From an uncultured Lachnospiraceae bacterium (GTDB taxonomy: Bacteria > Bacillota > Clostridia > Lachnospirales > Lachnospiraceae), in contig CALWLA010000016.1 of NCBI GenBank assembly GCA_944381405.1, forward strand, positions 1-49,867: a stretch of DNA of 49,867 bases, read 5' to 3'. Below the pieces are notes generated by a model. It searched no databases. It was not told the DNA's origin and saw only the letters and a program-made list of their open reading frames with translations. Shown in pieces: positions 8,743-16,706 of this stretch (its first letter is position 1; the number at the start of each line of letters is the position of its first letter). Both the position numbers and the translations under genes were made by a program.

Positions 8743-9358
8743 GCTTCACCACTCCGTACAGGTAATCCAGCAAAACCGAAAGCAGCGCTCCTGCCGCCAC
8801 ATCCACGATACTGTGCTGCTTGATGGCCATGGTGGACCAGGCGATCAGCAGGGTGATCACCAGGCAGTAGCCCCTGACCGTGGGATTGAAATCCGGCAGC
8901 TTCGTTTTCCCGATGACCAGCATGATGGCTGCAATGGTGGAAATGTGAATGGAGGGGCAGACCCCATAGGGGGTATCCGCCTGCCGGAGCAGCATCACCG
9001 CCCTGGAGCAGAGATCCGTTCCCGTAATGGGCTCCCGAAGATCGATGCCGTTGGGCCAGATCACATAGATCATGAGGCTTATGGTCATGCCGGAAAACAT
9101 CACCACCGCCAGCCGGATAAAATCCTCCCTTGATCTCAGCAGAAAATACAAAAGCCATCCTGGAAACCAGACATACCAGATGGCATAGGGAATCACCATG
9201 TACTGATTAAAGGGGATCAGGCTGTCCAGGGGACAGCGGATGATGGTATGGGCAAGGGGCAGCCTGTCGATGATAAAAAAGGCTGCCAGATAACAGGGCA
9301 GATATAACAGCAGCAGGCTGTAACGATGGGTTCTGATCCAGTTGATAAGTTCCTTCAA
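8675..9358 (-). CDS. PAP2-superfamily membrane phosphatase
   Basis: An integral membrane phosphatase-like protein, 227 residues, with about five or six hydrophobic helices. The PAP2 signature is recognisable but not standard: CPSIHIS replaces the usual PSGH block, and the last block reads KQHSIVDVAAG (His and Asp present). The first block (KxxxxxxRP) is not obvious. Substrates in the family include undecaprenyl pyrophosphate, phosphatidic acid and inositol-phosphate lipids; I cannot choose among them. The start is TTG behind GGAGGGAGG. It is the first gene of the run that continues into enzyme I, birA and rsuA, and it is divergent from the YihY-type gene. Confidence 0.8.
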   Translation of the reverse strand: MKELINWIRTHRYSLLLLYLPCYLAAFFIIDRLPLAHTIIRCPLDSLIPFNQYMVIPYAIWYVWFPGWLLYFLLRSREDFIRLAVVMFSGMTISLMIYVIWPNGIDLREPITGTDLCSRAVMLLRQADTPYGVCPSIHISTIAAIMLVIGKTKLPDFNPTVRGYCLVITLLIAWSTMAIKQHSIVDVAAGALLSVLLDYLYGVVKHGIVQGKAGLSGDRGRKDTDLE

Positions 9359-9490
9359 TCCTTCCTCCCTCCGCAGCGGCCCTTTTTCCTCCGCTGCAAA
9401 ACCGCCTTCAGTTTATCATAAAACCGGAAGGGAAAAAAGGGATTTCCCGGATTTCGCGCCTGTCTGTCCGGAGATTTTCCATTCTGCCCT

Positions 9491-9518
9491 TTGCTTTTCC
9501 ATATGGGCATGTTATGAT
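9491..9518 (+). promoter_or_regulatory. Promoter of the YihY-type gene (near-leaderless)
   Basis: TTGCTT (9491-9496), a 16-base spacer, TATGAT (9513-9518). Only six bases separate the -10 box from the ATG at 9525, so the transcript would begin at or next to the start codon. Confidence 0.55.
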
Positions 9519-9524
9519 AGGTCT

Positions 9525-10382
9525 ATGAAAGCGTTTATCAATCTGATCCAGATCATAAAAAGATTCACGAAGGACGAGATGCCCGTGTTTGCGGCCTCCG
9601 CCACCTTCTGGATGCTCATTTCCGTGGTGCCCTTTCTCATGGTCATCATGACTGCCATCCAGTTCATTCCGGGGCTGGACAAGGCGACGGTGGAAAACAC
9701 CCTGATCTCCGCAGCGCCTGACATGCCCCAGTTCCGGGAGCTGATCATGTCCGTCACGGACAATCTCTACATTTCGGCCCCCAGCGCCGTGCTGTCCATC
9801 ACGGCTTTCATGGCGGTCTGGTCCGCCTCCGCAGGGGTTTATGCCATCGAAAACGGCCTGATGAAGATCTACGGCACCCAGTACAGGGATTCCTATCCGA
9901 AAAAGCGGCTGCGGGCCGTGGGATTTACCTTCCTGTTCCTGCTGGTGTTCCTGATCACCCTGCTGCTTCTGGTGCTGGGGACAGCCCTGCAGCACCTCAT
10001 AGAGTCCTACCTGCCCATGATCGCGGTCCTCACCTCCCACATCCTGGGGATGCGGGTGCTGATCGCCGTCTGCCTGCTGTTTGCCGCCTTTATCCTGGTT
10101 TATACCGTCATGCCGGGAGGGACCGGCGATCTGCGGCGGCATTGCCCCGGAGCCCTCTTCGCCTCCCTGGGATGGATCATCTTTTCCTACCTGTTTTCCA
10201 TTTATTTTACCTATTTCCGGAATCTTTCCTATATGTACGGTTCCCTCTGCGCCATCGTGCTGCTGATGTTCTGGATGTTCTCCGTGATCTGCATCCTGTT
10301 TTTCGGCGCGGAGCTCAACGAATACTTTGCAGGCGAAAAAAAAGGAACCTCCGATCAAGGTTCCTCTCATCAGACCTCTTGA
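9525..10382 (+). CDS. YihY/BrkB-family membrane protein
   Basis: A 285-residue polytopic inner-membrane protein of the YihY (formerly RNase BN/BrkB) family; biochemical role unsettled. About six hydrophobic helices are visible. Family landmarks are MPVFAASATFWMLISVVPF near the N-terminus, the central GVYAIENGLMKIYGT, and the C-terminal LRRHCPGALFASLGWIIFSY followed by YGSLCAIVLLMFWM. The reading frame stays open far upstream, but the ATG at 9525 gives the family-length protein and sits just after a promoter. The C-terminal coding region and stop codon carry the terminators of both this gene and the convergent VanZ-like gene. Confidence 0.85.
   Translation: MKAFINLIQIIKRFTKDEMPVFAASATFWMLISVVPFLMVIMTAIQFIPGLDKATVENTLISAAPDMPQFRELIMSVTDNLYISAPSAVLSITAFMAVWSASAGVYAIENGLMKIYGTQYRDSYPKKRLRAVGFTFLFLLVFLITLLLLVLGTALQHLIESYLPMIAVLTSHILGMRVLIAVCLLFAAFILVYTVMPGGTGDLRRHCPGALFASLGWIIFSYLFSIYFTYFRNLSYMYGSLCAIVLLMFWMFSVICILFFGAELNEYFAGEKKGTSDQGSSHQTS
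10336..10365 (-). terminator. Terminator of the VanZ-like gene, inside the YihY-type coding region
   Basis: On the minus strand AGGAACC, a 9-base loop, GGTTCCT, followed by eight T. The hairpin (arms 10343-10349 and 10359-10365) lies within the last codons of the convergent YihY-type gene. Confidence 0.8.
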
Positions 10383-10942
10383 GGAAGGCCCTCCGCCTTC
10401 CTTTTTTTATGCCACAGGATCCGGATCCCCCACAGTAGAAGGAACAGCAGATACCCCAGGCTTCCGCCGATGGCGTTCATCAGCACGTCGTCCGCCTGAC
10501 AATGCCCCCGTTCCGTCATGTACTGGGCGTATTCCAGACAGACGGAAAGCATAAAGGACAGGGGCAGGATACAGAAGATGGTCCGCGCCCGTTTCATGCA
10601 CACCGGCAAAAGCGCGCCAAAGGGAATGAACATCAGCACGTTTTCGATCACATAGGCCTTGCTCTGGGATCCCTGCTTCCAGGTCCCCAGGATCTCCATG
10701 CACACCGTGGTCCGGGATCCGGGAGGTCTGGACAAAAAGGACTGCTGCAGCACCACGGCCCCATAGGTCCCCAGGAGGAACGCCGCCAGGAGCTTTCCAA
10801 AGCGCAGCTTTCTGTCCCGGAGGATCTGCACTGCCGCCATACAAAAAGCGGGAACCAGTCCCAACAGCATCCCTTCCGGGATATAGGAAACCGGTTCCCA
10901 CATGTCTTCCGCTATGCACTTGAGGATCTCCGCAAGTTCCAT
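10370..10942 (-). CDS. VanZ-family membrane protein
   Basis: A 190-residue membrane protein with about five helices. VanZ-family marks are the central NVLMFIPFGALLPV, LSVCLEYAQYM and DDVLMNAIGGSLGYLLF (the conserved D-D-x-x-x-N-x-x-G). VanZ gives low teicoplanin resistance in enterococci, but chromosomal members like this one have no assigned function. It starts 19 bases after the Glu/Ala-rich anchored protein and is probably cotranscribed with it. Its last 13 bases overlap the convergent YihY-type gene end to end. Confidence 0.82.
   Translation of the reverse strand: MELAEILKCIAEDMWEPVSYIPEGMLLGLVPAFCMAAVQILRDRKLRFGKLLAAFLLGTYGAVVLQQSFLSRPPGSRTTVCMEILGTWKQGSQSKAYVIENVLMFIPFGALLPVCMKRARTIFCILPLSFMLSVCLEYAQYMTERGHCQADDVLMNAIGGSLGYLLFLLLWGIRILWHKKRKAEGLPQEV
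10382..10408 (+). terminator. Terminator of the YihY-type gene, inside the VanZ-like coding region
   Basis: AGGAAGGC and GCCTTCCT pair around a 5-base loop and are followed by a seven-T run on the plus strand. The hairpin begins at the YihY-type stop codon and lies in the 3' coding end of the VanZ-like gene. Confidence 0.8.
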
Positions 10943-10960
10943 ATCCTTTGTATTCCGACT

Positions 10961-11665
10961 TTATTCCAGTCCGTAGCCCGGACCGTATACTTCCTCTGCT
11001 GCAGCCAGGGATTCCTCTGCGGCTGCGATGGAGGCCTCGATGCTCTCCAGCTCCGCCTGACGGGCGCTTTCCTCCTGGGCTGCCTTCTGGGCGTATTCCA
11101 CCTCCACCGACTGACGGATGGCTACTTCCAGGGACTGACGCACGCTCTCGGCGATGGAGGGCTCTGCTGCCGCTACCGCCTCCTGTACCCTGGCGGCCTC
11201 CTGCCGGATCTGCTCCTCCCGGCTCAGGGTCTCCGCCTCTGTGGCTGCCGCTGTCTGGGCCTCGGTAGATGCCGGAAGGGTCTCCTCCGCAGCGGTTTCC
11301 GCAGCCGGCGCAGTTTCCTCTGCCGTCTCTTCTGCCGCCGCCGTGCCGGACTCAGAGCTTTCTTCCTCGCTGCTGCTCTCCGCCTCGGTGGTCTCTGCTG
11401 CGGTTTCCGTATACCAGGGCTCGTCGCTTTCCGCCGTGGCTTCCGCCGCCTCCTCCTCCAGAGCCTGCTGCCTGCGGGATTCCTCCTCGGAAGCCCGGAT
11501 GGACTCGGCGATCACCTTGTTTTCCTCCAGCTGGGCTGCGTTGTCATTTTTTATCTGGATGAACACGAAGCACAGGATCACCACGGCCAAAACGATCAGC
11601 CCCGCTGCCAGCGCTTTGCTCTCCTCTAATTTCTCCATAAATGCTTGTTTCTTTTTCTTATCCAT
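10961..11665 (-). CDS. Membrane-anchored Glu/Ala-rich coiled-coil protein, unknown function
   Basis: Not recognised as a named family. The protein has a lysine-rich N-terminus (MDKKKKQAFMEKLEESKAL), one membrane helix (about 20-42, AAGLIVLAVVILCFVFIQI) and a long outside segment. That segment is a low-complexity Glu/Ala/Thr/Ser region (about 75-145) followed by predicted coiled coil (about 145-220), and the protein ends YGPGYGLE. The start ATG at 11665 sits 11 bases behind GGGGGAG; the GTG at 11677 touches that ribosome site and is excluded. It has its own consensus promoter and is followed by the VanZ-like gene. A wall-spanning tether or spacer protein is possible from composition alone. Confidence 0.7.
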   Translation of the reverse strand: MDKKKKQAFMEKLEESKALAAGLIVLAVVILCFVFIQIKNDNAAQLEENKVIAESIRASEEESRRQQALEEEAAEATAESDEPWYTETAAETTEAESSSEEESSESGTAAAEETAEETAPAAETAAEETLPASTEAQTAAATEAETLSREEQIRQEAARVQEAVAAAEPSIAESVRQSLEVAIRQSVEVEYAQKAAQEESARQAELESIEASIAAAEESLAAAEEVYGPGYGLE

Positions 11666-11687
11666 CACTTTTTTCACTCCCCCGGTA

Positions 11688-11715
11688 ATTATATCAGATA
11701 ACCCAGGAATATCAA
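11688..11715 (-). promoter_or_regulatory. Promoter of the anchored coiled-coil / VanZ-like pair
   Basis: Minus strand TTGATA (11710-11715), a 16-base spacer, TATAAT (11688-11693), 12 to 20 bases ahead of a strong GGGGGAG ribosome site. Confidence 0.75.
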
Positions 11716-11759
11716 GCGGTGATTCTGTTCTTTTTTGCAGGCTTTCCGCCCCTTTCTGC

Positions 11760-12704
11760 TCAGGCCTCCTGCTTCAGGAAGTTCCTGCCGTTATATTTCA
11801 GCAGCACCTCCTGTTTTCTCCGGAGAGAGATCTCCGTATAGATCTGGGTAGTGACGATGCTCCGGTGCCCCAGAAGCTCCTGCACATCCCGGATGCTGGC
11901 GCCGTTGTTCAAAAGCTGAGTGGCAAAGCTGTGCCGCAGGCAGTGGGGCGTCGCCCTGGGATCGATGCTGGCCCTGTCCCGGTATTTATAAAAAATGTTT
12001 TCAATTCCATAAATGCTGATGCGTCCGCCCCGCCGGTTCAGAAACAGCGCCTCCTCTTCCGGGGAAAGCTTCCTTCGGACGGCAAGCCACTCCTCCAGCT
12101 CCCTCCGTACCTCCGGCGCAGAAACAAACAGGAGCCTTTCCCGGCTCCCCTTCCCATGGATCAGTATGGAGGCGTCCTCCCGGTTATAATCCCGGATATC
12201 CAGAGCGCTGACCTCTCCGATCCGAAGCCCCAGGCAAAACAAAAGCTCGATGACGCACCGGTCCCTTAGGCACATGCGCCTGGCATATTCCGACTCCGCC
12301 CCGGAAAGGGCCTGCTCCGCAGCGGACAGCAGCCTGCTGATCTCGCCTCCGGACAAGGTCCTGGGCAGATCTCTCGGCAACCGGAAGCGCTGCAGGGAAA
12401 AAGAAACGCTCCGGTCCTTTGTGCCGAAGCGTTTCCTCAGAAAAGCGGCGTACTGCCGCAGGGTCACATATTTCCGCCGCACCGTTCTCGGCGCCGCCCG
12501 TTTCTCCTTCTGCAGATATAGGAAATACTCCGAAACCGCCGCTTCATCCAACCGTCGGCAACTGAATCGATCCAGGTAGGCGAACAGCCCCCGCAGATCG
12601 CTGCGGTAAGCGCTGATGGTCCGTTTTCCCAGATTCCGCTCTGTCAGCAGCTTTTCCAGAAATTCCTCGGAAAGCCGTCTCTGTTCTTCACCCCTGTATT
12701 TCAT
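11760..12704 (-). CDS. Tyrosine recombinase, XerC/XerD type
   Basis: Site-specific recombinase of about 314 residues with a SAM-like N-terminal DNA-binding domain (about 5-95) and a catalytic domain. All catalytic positions are visible: Arg in GLRIGE, Lys in HGKGSRER, His and Arg in PHCLRHSF, His in [10 protein letters not shown] and Tyr in TQIYTEIS. The length matches XerC/XerD. I see no phage or transposon genes beside it, so a chromosomal Xer-like or orphan role is likelier than an active integrase. The ATG at 12704 is favoured over 12710 because GGGAGGG lies seven bases before it. It is downstream of the dehydratase pair. Confidence 0.87.
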   Translation of the reverse strand: MKYRGEEQRRLSEEFLEKLLTERNLGKRTISAYRSDLRGLFAYLDRFSCRRLDEAAVSEYFLYLQKEKRAAPRTVRRKYVTLRQYAAFLRKRFGTKDRSVSFSLQRFRLPRDLPRTLSGGEISRLLSAAEQALSGAESEYARRMCLRDRCVIELLFCLGLRIGEVSALDIRDYNREDASILIHGKGSRERLLFVSAPEVRRELEEWLAVRRKLSPEEEALFLNRRGGRISIYGIENIFYKYRDRASIDPRATPHCLRHSFATQLLNNGASIRDVQELLGHRSIVTTQIYTEISLRRKQEVLLKYNGRNFLKQEA

Positions 12705-12767
12705 GATCATACCCTCCCCTGGGGCCTATCATAGCACAGCAGGGCCGCAAAAAACAGCAGTGCTTCC

Positions 12768-13859
12768 TTACAGCATCTCGATAAAGGCGGCGATTCTGGT
12801 GGTGAGCTGTCCTGTGTCGGAATCCGTCATATCCGTTTCCACCGCCATATAGGGGATCTGAAGCTCATTTTTACAAAGCTGCTGGATCCTGTCCCGTTCC
12901 ACCGTATAGGGATGGCAGGTCTGGAGGGTCACCTCCAGGACGCCCTCCGCCTCATATTCCGCCGCCAGCTGCCGCAGCAGGGCAAAGCGCCGGAGATTGG
13001 GAGACATGATGGCGCAGGCCGTATTCTGGTAGCAGTCCGCAAAGGCCTCCATCAGGTTTTCCTGTTCCGTATCGAAATGGCGGACCGCCGTCTTCATCAC
13101 CTCGCAGTTTTCAATGGCCACCACCACGCCGCCGTTCGCCTCCACCCCATGAATGATTTTTTCATAAACGCCGCTCATGGGACAGCCTGTAAGGAGGATG
13201 CGCCTTGCGTCGGGAGAAACAGGGCTTTTTCTTGCCAGGAATGCTTCCCGCGCCCTGCGGTTTGCGGAAGTCCGGTCCTTAAGCTCCGGCAGGGTACGGC
13301 TTTCCTCCAGCGCCTGGTAGATCTCCATGCCATAGGCTGCCGGCGGAAAGGCTCTCTGAACTGCCATCAGCTCCAGGACGCTCTCCCGTTCCTCATTGAC
13401 CCGTTTTGCCGCCTCCCGCAGGTCTGCATCCGTCACGGCAATGCCGAAGCGTTTTTCCAGCTCCCGGATCAGATACCTGACCTCCGATTTGATCAGAGGC
13501 CGGACGTAGTCCCTGTCAGCGCCCTGCCCCACCTGGTAAAAATAGAGCCGATCCTGGTTGGTCAGAAGCTCGTACATTTTCTTCTTTCCATCGCAGGAGG
13601 TCTCCGCCAGGATCAGATCCGCCTCTGACAGGGCCGGATCCTCGCAGATATCGCAGACGTTCTTTACCAGAGGGCAGACGTTATTGATGAGAATCCTGGA
13701 GGCGGAATCCTCCATGCCCTCCATATAGGGCAGGCGGAAATGACAGAGCCCGGCGGCCTCCAGCACCTCCTCCGGCACATGGGAACAGAAGGAAAGCGCC
13801 ACCTTTTTTCCCGCCCTGTGGCGGTCATCGATCAGCCTTTTTAATTCCTGTTTATTCAT
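12768..13859 (-). CDS. 2-hydroxyacyl-CoA dehydratase / double-cubane-type subunit (second gene)
   Basis: Member of the HgdB/FldBC/BcrBC superfamily, 363 residues. These iron-sulfur proteins take up very low-potential electrons from an ATP-driven activator to dehydrate 2-hydroxyacyl-CoA or reduce other difficult substrates. Cysteines likely to bind the cluster are in LSFCSHVPEE, NNVCPLVKNVCD and TSCDGKKKMYEL. The second half shows GCPMSGVYEKIIHGVEANGG and ENCE. The CDGKKKMYE motif is, to my knowledge, also typical of the double-cubane cluster branch (YjiM-like). Its ATG overlaps the stop of the preceding paralogue (ATGAATAA), so the two are made together. No activator ATPase, CoA-transferase or acyl-CoA dehydrogenase is adjacent, so the substrate is unknown. 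Confidence 0.83.
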   Translation of the reverse strand: MNKQELKRLIDDRHRAGKKVALSFCSHVPEEVLEAAGLCHFRLPYMEGMEDSASRILINNVCPLVKNVCDICEDPALSEADLILAETSCDGKKKMYELLTNQDRLYFYQVGQGADRDYVRPLIKSEVRYLIRELEKRFGIAVTDADLREAAKRVNEERESVLELMAVQRAFPPAAYGMEIYQALEESRTLPELKDRTSANRRAREAFLARKSPVSPDARRILLTGCPMSGVYEKIIHGVEANGGVVVAIENCEVMKTAVRHFDTEQENLMEAFADCYQNTACAIMSPNLRRFALLRQLAAEYEAEGVLEVTLQTCHPYTVERDRIQQLCKNELQIPYMAVETDMTDSDTGQLTTRIAAFIEML

Positions 13860-15045
13860 GGCTTATGGCCTCCCGCTTTTTCTCCCGGATCATCTCCAGG
13901 AAGGCCTCGATGCGGGTCCGGATCTGTCCCTCGTCTCCCGGTGTGAAATCCGTCTGGATATGCAGAAGGGGAATGCCCTTCCCGGCGCATACCCGCCGCA
14001 GGTTTTCCGTTTCCACGGCAAAAGGATTGCAGGAATGGAGGGTGATGCTCACATAGCCGTCGGCCTTCCATTCGTCGATGGTGTCTGCCACCTGCTCCAT
14101 CCTCCGTTTGTTGGGGGAAACCACCGCGCAGGGTACCTCCAGGTATTTTTCCGCGATGCGCACGATGGGATCCCGGCTTTCATCCTCGTCCACCTTGCGC
14201 CGCAGGGAGGAAATGCCGCAGCAGCCCTCGTAGCAGACGATGGAAGCCCCCAGCTCCTCTATGACGTTGATGGTCTTTTCATTGGTGGCGGCATAACCGC
14301 CGCCGGATACGATGAGCCTGGGGCGGATGGGATCCGGCTCCACCGGATAGATTCCCTCCTGCCAGTTCTTTTCGCACTCCTCAATGATCCTGGTGATCTT
14401 CCTGTATTTTTCCTCATCGTCGAACATGAACTGAAAGCCGTCGGTCACATTGTTCATATCCACGCCGGTGATGGCCGGCGGATCGTACTTCCCCAGTTCG
14501 TAAAGATGGGCCTGCTGGGTCCGGAGCTTGTTGTTCCAGCGGATGGACTCGTTCAGCATCTCATCGGTGATCCTGATATGGAAATGGGCCTCCAGGCCCT
14601 CCTTGAACTTGCGTACCTCGGAAACCCACATTTCCAGGGAACGATCATAGTCCGGCACGTTGGGCAGATGGATCACCTGCATGGGCTTGTACTCCGCCAT
14701 CAGCTCGTACATTTTCTTTTTGCCGTCGCAGGTGGTCTCTCCCACCACAAGATCCGAAAAATAGGCGAAGGGGCAGCTGTCCTCCATCACATGCCCGAAG
14801 CTGGCCTTGATGAGAGGGCACAGATTGGCCGGGAGCCTGGTCTCCGCCGTCTTGATGGGCAGATGGCTCCGGCCGCAGAGTCCCACCTGCTTCAGCCCCG
14901 CCGCATGGATGATCTCCGCCGGGGTATACTGGCAGAAGGTGCCGCAGACCTGCCTGCCCTTGTCCTTCAGCTCCTTCATCAGCAGAAAGCCCTCCCGGCG
15001 GGCCTCTGCAAATTCTTCAAAATTCTGAGGTAATTCGTTTGCCAT
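13852..15045 (-). CDS. 2-hydroxyacyl-CoA dehydratase / double-cubane-type subunit (first gene)
   Basis: A 397-residue paralogue of the next gene and probably its heterodimer partner. Cluster-ligand candidates are in VCGTFCQYTPAEI, ANLCPLIKASFG and TTCDGKKKMYEL. The second half has VSGGGYAATNEKTINVIEELG and YEGCCG, matching the GCPMSG and ENCE regions of its partner. The start ATG at 15045 has AAAGG eight bases upstream; the frame continues to 15138 but without family sequence. A possible promoter lies at 15095-15124. In amino-acid fermenting Clostridia such pairs dehydrate hydroxyacyl-CoA, but they normally sit with an activator gene; here they are alone, followed by the Xer-type recombinase. 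Confidence 0.83.
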   Translation of the reverse strand: MANELPQNFEEFAEARREGFLLMKELKDKGRQVCGTFCQYTPAEIIHAAGLKQVGLCGRSHLPIKTAETRLPANLCPLIKASFGHVMEDSCPFAYFSDLVVGETTCDGKKKMYELMAEYKPMQVIHLPNVPDYDRSLEMWVSEVRKFKEGLEAHFHIRITDEMLNESIRWNNKLRTQQAHLYELGKYDPPAITGVDMNNVTDGFQFMFDDEEKYRKITRIIEECEKNWQEGIYPVEPDPIRPRLIVSGGGYAATNEKTINVIEELGASIVCYEGCCGISSLRRKVDEDESRDPIVRIAEKYLEVPCAVVSPNKRRMEQVADTIDEWKADGYVSITLHSCNPFAVETENLRRVCAGKGIPLLHIQTDFTPGDEGQIRTRIEAFLEMIREKKREAISHE

Positions 15046-15094
15046 AATAGCGCCTTTCTCCTGTCCGTGAAAATATATCTGTTTGTTAATATAT

Positions 15095-15124
15095 TTCATA
15101 ACATGCGAAAGGCGCAAAAAGCAA
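15095..15124 (-). promoter_or_regulatory. Possible promoter of the dehydratase pair
   Basis: Minus strand TTGCTT (15119-15124), an 18-base spacer, TATGAA (15095-15100). This leaves a leader of about 45 bases before the ATG at 15045. The boxes are imperfect. Confidence 0.45.
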
Positions 15125-15206
15125 TCCATCCGGCGCAATACTTGAAAAGCTTATAAATACGCCGGGATTTATTAGCTTTTTTTATAAATCAAGAAGCCGG
15201 TCTTCC

Positions 15207-15248
15207 TTATTCCGAAAAAGTGCATCTATTTGCATTTTCTCGGAATAA
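15207..15248. repeat. Long 18-base-pair inverted repeat, no T-tract
   Basis: Arms 15207-15224 and 15231-15248 pair over 18 positions with one mismatch and one G-U, around a 6-base loop. Neither strand carries a T-run after it, so it is not a normal terminator. It lies between the rlmD terminator and the dehydratase promoter. The rest of 15046-15328 has no gene. Confidence 0.7.
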
Positions 15249-15262
15249 GTGAGCTTCAGGTT

Positions 15263-15290
15263 AAAAAAAGAAGAACCCCGAAGGGTCCTT
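15263..15290 (-). terminator. Terminator after rlmD
   Basis: Minus strand AAGGACCC, a TTCG tetraloop, GGGTTCTT (one G-U pair), then CTTTTTTT. It lies about 40 bases after the rlmD stop codon. Confidence 0.88.
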
Positions 15291-15328
15291 CCCGCTTACG
15301 TCCCGCTTAATTCCTGTTTAATTCCTGC

Positions 15329-16621
15329 TTATTCCCGGCATAAAAGCGCCGCGGTCTCTACATTTTTTGTCCAGGGGAACTGGTCGATGGCCGCCGCCTT
15401 CACCACCCGGTAGCCTGCCGCCTGGATGGGCACAAGATCCCTGGCCAGGCTCTCCGGCTTGCAGCTGATATAGACGATGGTCTTTACCCCATAGGCCAGG
15501 ATCTTGGGCAGCGCCTTTGGATGGATGCCGTCCCTGGGGGGATCCAGCACGATCACATCCGGCTTTTCCTCGATCTCATCCAGCACCTTCAGCACGTCTC
15601 CCACCAGGAACCGGCAGTTTTCAAGGCCGTTTCGGGCCGCATTTTCCCTGGCAGCCTCCACCGCCTCCGGCACGATCTCCACCCCGATGACCTTTTTGGC
15701 GCAGGGGGCCAGCATCTGGGCGATGGTGCCTGTGCCGGAATAAAGGTCGTATACCGTGCTGTTTTCCGTAAGGCTTCCCGACACATATTCCCGGGCCTTT
15801 TCATAGAGCACCTCCGCTCCCTTGGAATTGGTCTGGAAAAAGGAAAAGGGAGTGATGCAGAACCGGAGCCCCAGAAGGGTCTCCTGAATCATATCCTGTC
15901 CGTAAAGGATCCTGGTGCCGTCGTTTCGCACCGCATCCGCCAGGGAATCGTTGACCGTATGGAGGATGCCCCTGAGTTCTCCCTCGATCTTGCCCTCCTC
16001 CTTGCATTTCAGCAGAATGTTCGTCCATTCCCTGAGCACCTGCTCCGTCTCGTAAACGTTCACCGCATCGGAGGCCCGCAGCTCTCCTCTGGCCAGGGCT
16101 TCCGGATCGTAGAGCACGTCGTCGTTGATCAGATTGTGGGCCATGACGGGAATCAGAGGCTGGGAGGTGGTCACCAGATCCACCAAAAGCTCCCCGGTGT
16201 TCACCGCCCGGCGGATCAAGAGATACCGCAGAAAGCCCCGATGGGTCTTCTTGTCCTTGTAGGTAGCCCCTAGCTCGTCAAAATAGGCCCTGGTCTCCCG
16301 GAGGATCACGTTAAAATCCTCGTGGACCAGCTGACAGCAGTCCGCGTTCACCACATCGTAAAAGCTTCTTTTTTTATGGAGGCCCAGGGTCAGAGGGCCG
16401 TTTTTCCGTTCGTCTCCAAAGCTGTACTCCATCTTGTTCCGGTAACCGAACACCAGGGGGCTTTTCGCGATGCCTTCAAATTCGTATTCCCCTCTCACGG
16501 CGCCGTCAAGCAGTCCCTTTACCAGCTTTTCCTTTTCCCGAAGCTGCTCCTCGTAGCTTTTTCCGCAGTAGGCGCAGCCGCCGCAGATGCCTGCCAGGGC
16601 GCAGTTATTTCTTTCCTCCAT
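15329..16621 (-). CDS. rlmD: 23S rRNA (uracil-5-)-methyltransferase, RlmD/RumA type
   Basis: SAM-dependent enzyme placing a 5-methyl group on uridine of 23S rRNA (U1939 in E. coli), or tRNA/rRNA in related members. It is 430 residues long. The N-terminus holds a cysteine cluster (CALAGICGGCAYC) that can bind a 4Fe-4S cluster; the TRAM domain of longer members is missing. SAM-binding motifs are YDLYSGTGTIAQML and GVEIVPEAVEAA. Catalytic motifs are VLDPPRDG and YISCKPESLARDL (nucleophilic Cys). The ATG at 16621 has GGAAAGGA about nine bases upstream; the frame extends to 16687 across the preceding terminator, which rules out the longer start. It is monocistronic, with terminators on both sides. 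Confidence 0.9.
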   Translation of the reverse strand: MEERNNCALAGICGGCAYCGKSYEEQLREKEKLVKGLLDGAVRGEYEFEGIAKSPLVFGYRNKMEYSFGDERKNGPLTLGLHKKRSFYDVVNADCCQLVHEDFNVILRETRAYFDELGATYKDKKTHRGFLRYLLIRRAVNTGELLVDLVTTSQPLIPVMAHNLINDDVLYDPEALARGELRASDAVNVYETEQVLREWTNILLKCKEEGKIEGELRGILHTVNDSLADAVRNDGTRILYGQDMIQETLLGLRFCITPFSFFQTNSKGAEVLYEKAREYVSGSLTENSTVYDLYSGTGTIAQMLAPCAKKVIGVEIVPEAVEAARENAARNGLENCRFLVGDVLKVLDEIEEKPDVIVLDPPRDGIHPKALPKILAYGVKTIVYISCKPESLARDLVPIQAAGYRVVKAAAIDQFPWTKNVETAALLCRE

Positions 16622-16643
16622 CCTTTGCGATCCTTTCCTTTCC

Positions 16644-16676
16644 CAAAAACAGAGGATGCCGCCTGTGCATCCTCTG
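16644..16676 (-). terminator. Terminator between the small membrane protein gene and rlmD
   Basis: A perfect 10-base stem (arms 16650-16659 and 16667-16676) with a 7-base loop, followed on the minus strand by five T. It ends the gene at 16707-17045. Confidence 0.9.
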
Positions 16677-16706
16677 CTGCAATTCATTGTTCAGATCAGT
16701 TCCCGG

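Noticed and set aside
11760-12704. Active integrase of a mobile element
   Set aside because: No excisionase, phage genes, att-like direct repeats or tRNA target nearby; a Xer-like role is simpler.
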